DNA of 44,347 nt, taken from contig JALNZC010000033.1 in NCBI GenBank assembly GCA_023229525.1, positions 1 through 44,347 of the forward strand. Reading direction: 5' to 3'. Below are positions 43,712-44,347 of this stretch, piece by piece (position 1 is the first letter of the stretch; each line of letters opens with the position of its first letter). The notes beneath the pieces are model-generated. The model saw only the letters and a program-made list of their open reading frames with translations. It ran no database searches and was not told where the DNA came from. The DNA comes from Bacteroidales bacterium. Its GTDB lineage: Bacteria; Bacteroidota; Bacteroidia; Bacteroidales; FEN-979. The position numbers and the translations under genes are program-made.

Positions 43712-43797
43712 TAGCGGAGGTTTAGTTCAACGAACCGCTAATAAAAAGGACTTAATGCAGTTTTCACTGTACAAAAACCCTCCGTTAAACTAACCTC
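43712..43797. repeat. Imperfect inverted repeats upstream of the recombinase
   Basis: TAGCGG (43712-43717) pairs with CCGCTA (43735-43740). GGAGGTTTAGTTCAACG (43716-43732) is imperfectly repeated in reverse at 43780-43797 (CTCCGTTAAACTAACCTC). These may be an end or origin of the mobile element whose recombinase is broken next door. Confidence 0.35.
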
Positions 43798-43854
43798 AAG
43801 CGCAGTCTAAGAGAGGGTTTCAACACTTAATTCATTTTAAAACCTTAGTACAAA

Positions 43855-44259
43855 ATGAACAGAAACGAAAAATCAGAAATCGAAAACAGGAAAAATCAAA
43901 TCCTTGATTTGATTAAAGAATTTTGTATGCTAAAACTTGATGATGATGATTTTGAATTATCAAAACGACTTTTAAATAAACTTGGAAGAAAAAGAGATGT
44001 TGTATTCATGAGTGGAAAAATTGAAATATGGGCTGCAGGTGTAATCCATGCTCTTGGTACTATTAATTTCCTTTTCGATAAATCATTTGAACCATTTGCC
44101 ACTGTTGATGATATCAATATTTTTTTTGGTACGAATAAATCTTCAACCGGAACAAAATCAAAATTCATAAGAGATTTATTGAACCTTGGATATTTTGACA
44201 ATGAGTTTTCTACAGATCATTGTAAGCGGCAACTACAAATGCAGGAAATCGGCAAATAA
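43855..44259 (+). CDS. DUF6398-like protein
   Basis: This 134-residue cytoplasmic protein has the pattern LNKLGRKRDVVFMSGKIEIWAAG (about residues 41 to 62), then GTINFLFDKSFEPF and a helix-turn-helix-like region VDDINIFFGTNKSSTGTKSKFIRDLL, ending GYFDNEFSTD. From memory this is the DUF6398 family, an uncharacterised domain often found near mobile elements. The helix-turn-helix-like segment suggests nucleic-acid binding. It appears complete and has no partner gene in the window. Confidence 0.6.
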   Translation: MNRNEKSEIENRKNQILDLIKEFCMLKLDDDDFELSKRLLNKLGRKRDVVFMSGKIEIWAAGVIHALGTINFLFDKSFEPFATVDDINIFFGTNKSSTGTKSKFIRDLLNLGYFDNEFSTDHCKRQLQMQEIGK

Positions 44260-44347
44260 GGATGCAAGGTTTTTTGCATCGTTAATTTCCGATTTAAAGA
44301 TACAACATTTTAAAGAACGGTGTTTTCAAAGATCGTTTTTCTATTTT

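Overview
The window looks like a chromosomal segment of an uncultured, probably anaerobic or facultative member of the Bacteroidota. Four things point there: a C-terminal type IX secretion (T9SS) sorting domain near 17.0 kb, many lipoproteins and outer-membrane barrels, long double-FtsX ABC permeases, and promoters with the Bacteroidota -7 box TAnnTTTG instead of sigma-70 boxes. No rRNA, tRNA or CRISPR array was seen. Base composition is moderate to AT-rich, and the region from 31 to 36 kb is visibly more AT-rich than its surroundings.

0-12 kb is mostly ordinary accessory gene content. It holds an MFS transporter coupled to a TlpA-like thioredoxin, a degenerate subtilase lipoprotein, a DoxX-like protein, a small Crp/Fnr-SRPBCC pair with an FNR-like operator, a cupin, a DUF4440-Cache lipoprotein, a WG-repeat protein, another lipoprotein, and a TPR-AraC membrane regulator.

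12-17 kb is the most intriguing block. An FNR-like regulator and a four-cysteine Rrf2 regulator diverge from a tight four-gene set: a stand-alone ABC ATPase, a HypB/CobW-like GTPase with cysteine pairs, a NifS-type cysteine desulfurase, and a cysteine-rich protein with a four-cysteine Fe-S motif. The two -7 boxes flank a perfect inverted repeat. I infer an Fe-S or metallocofactor assembly system under redox or Fe-S control; I cannot match it to a named system.

17-31 kb contains a T9SS-exported PD40-like protein, a membrane AraC regulator, and a large ABC efflux operon (ATPase, TolC, HlyD, two FtsX permeases and a decayed third permease tail). The operon is transcribed from a perfect sigma-54 promoter. 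Divergent to it is a sigma-54 response regulator with its histidine kinase. An 8-bp tandem repeat inside the operon creates a ladder of overlapping start and stop codons.

31-36 kb reads like an integrase-less gene-cassette array. Four same-strand cassettes each end in an attC-like imperfect palindrome, and they carry a PD40 lipoprotein, two barrels or envelope proteins, and a PIN toxin pair. Two attC-like sites appear to be interrupted by remnants of group II introns.

36-42.5 kb is a TetR-controlled tripartite efflux system. Three copies of one palindromic operator mark the TetR and pump promoters. The inner-membrane RND pump is fused in frame to a TolC outer-membrane factor through an internal signal-peptide-like segment.

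42.5 kb to the end is a patchwork of broken genes (a truncated epimerase, a transposase tail, a truncated tyrosine recombinase) followed by an intact DUF6398-like gene.
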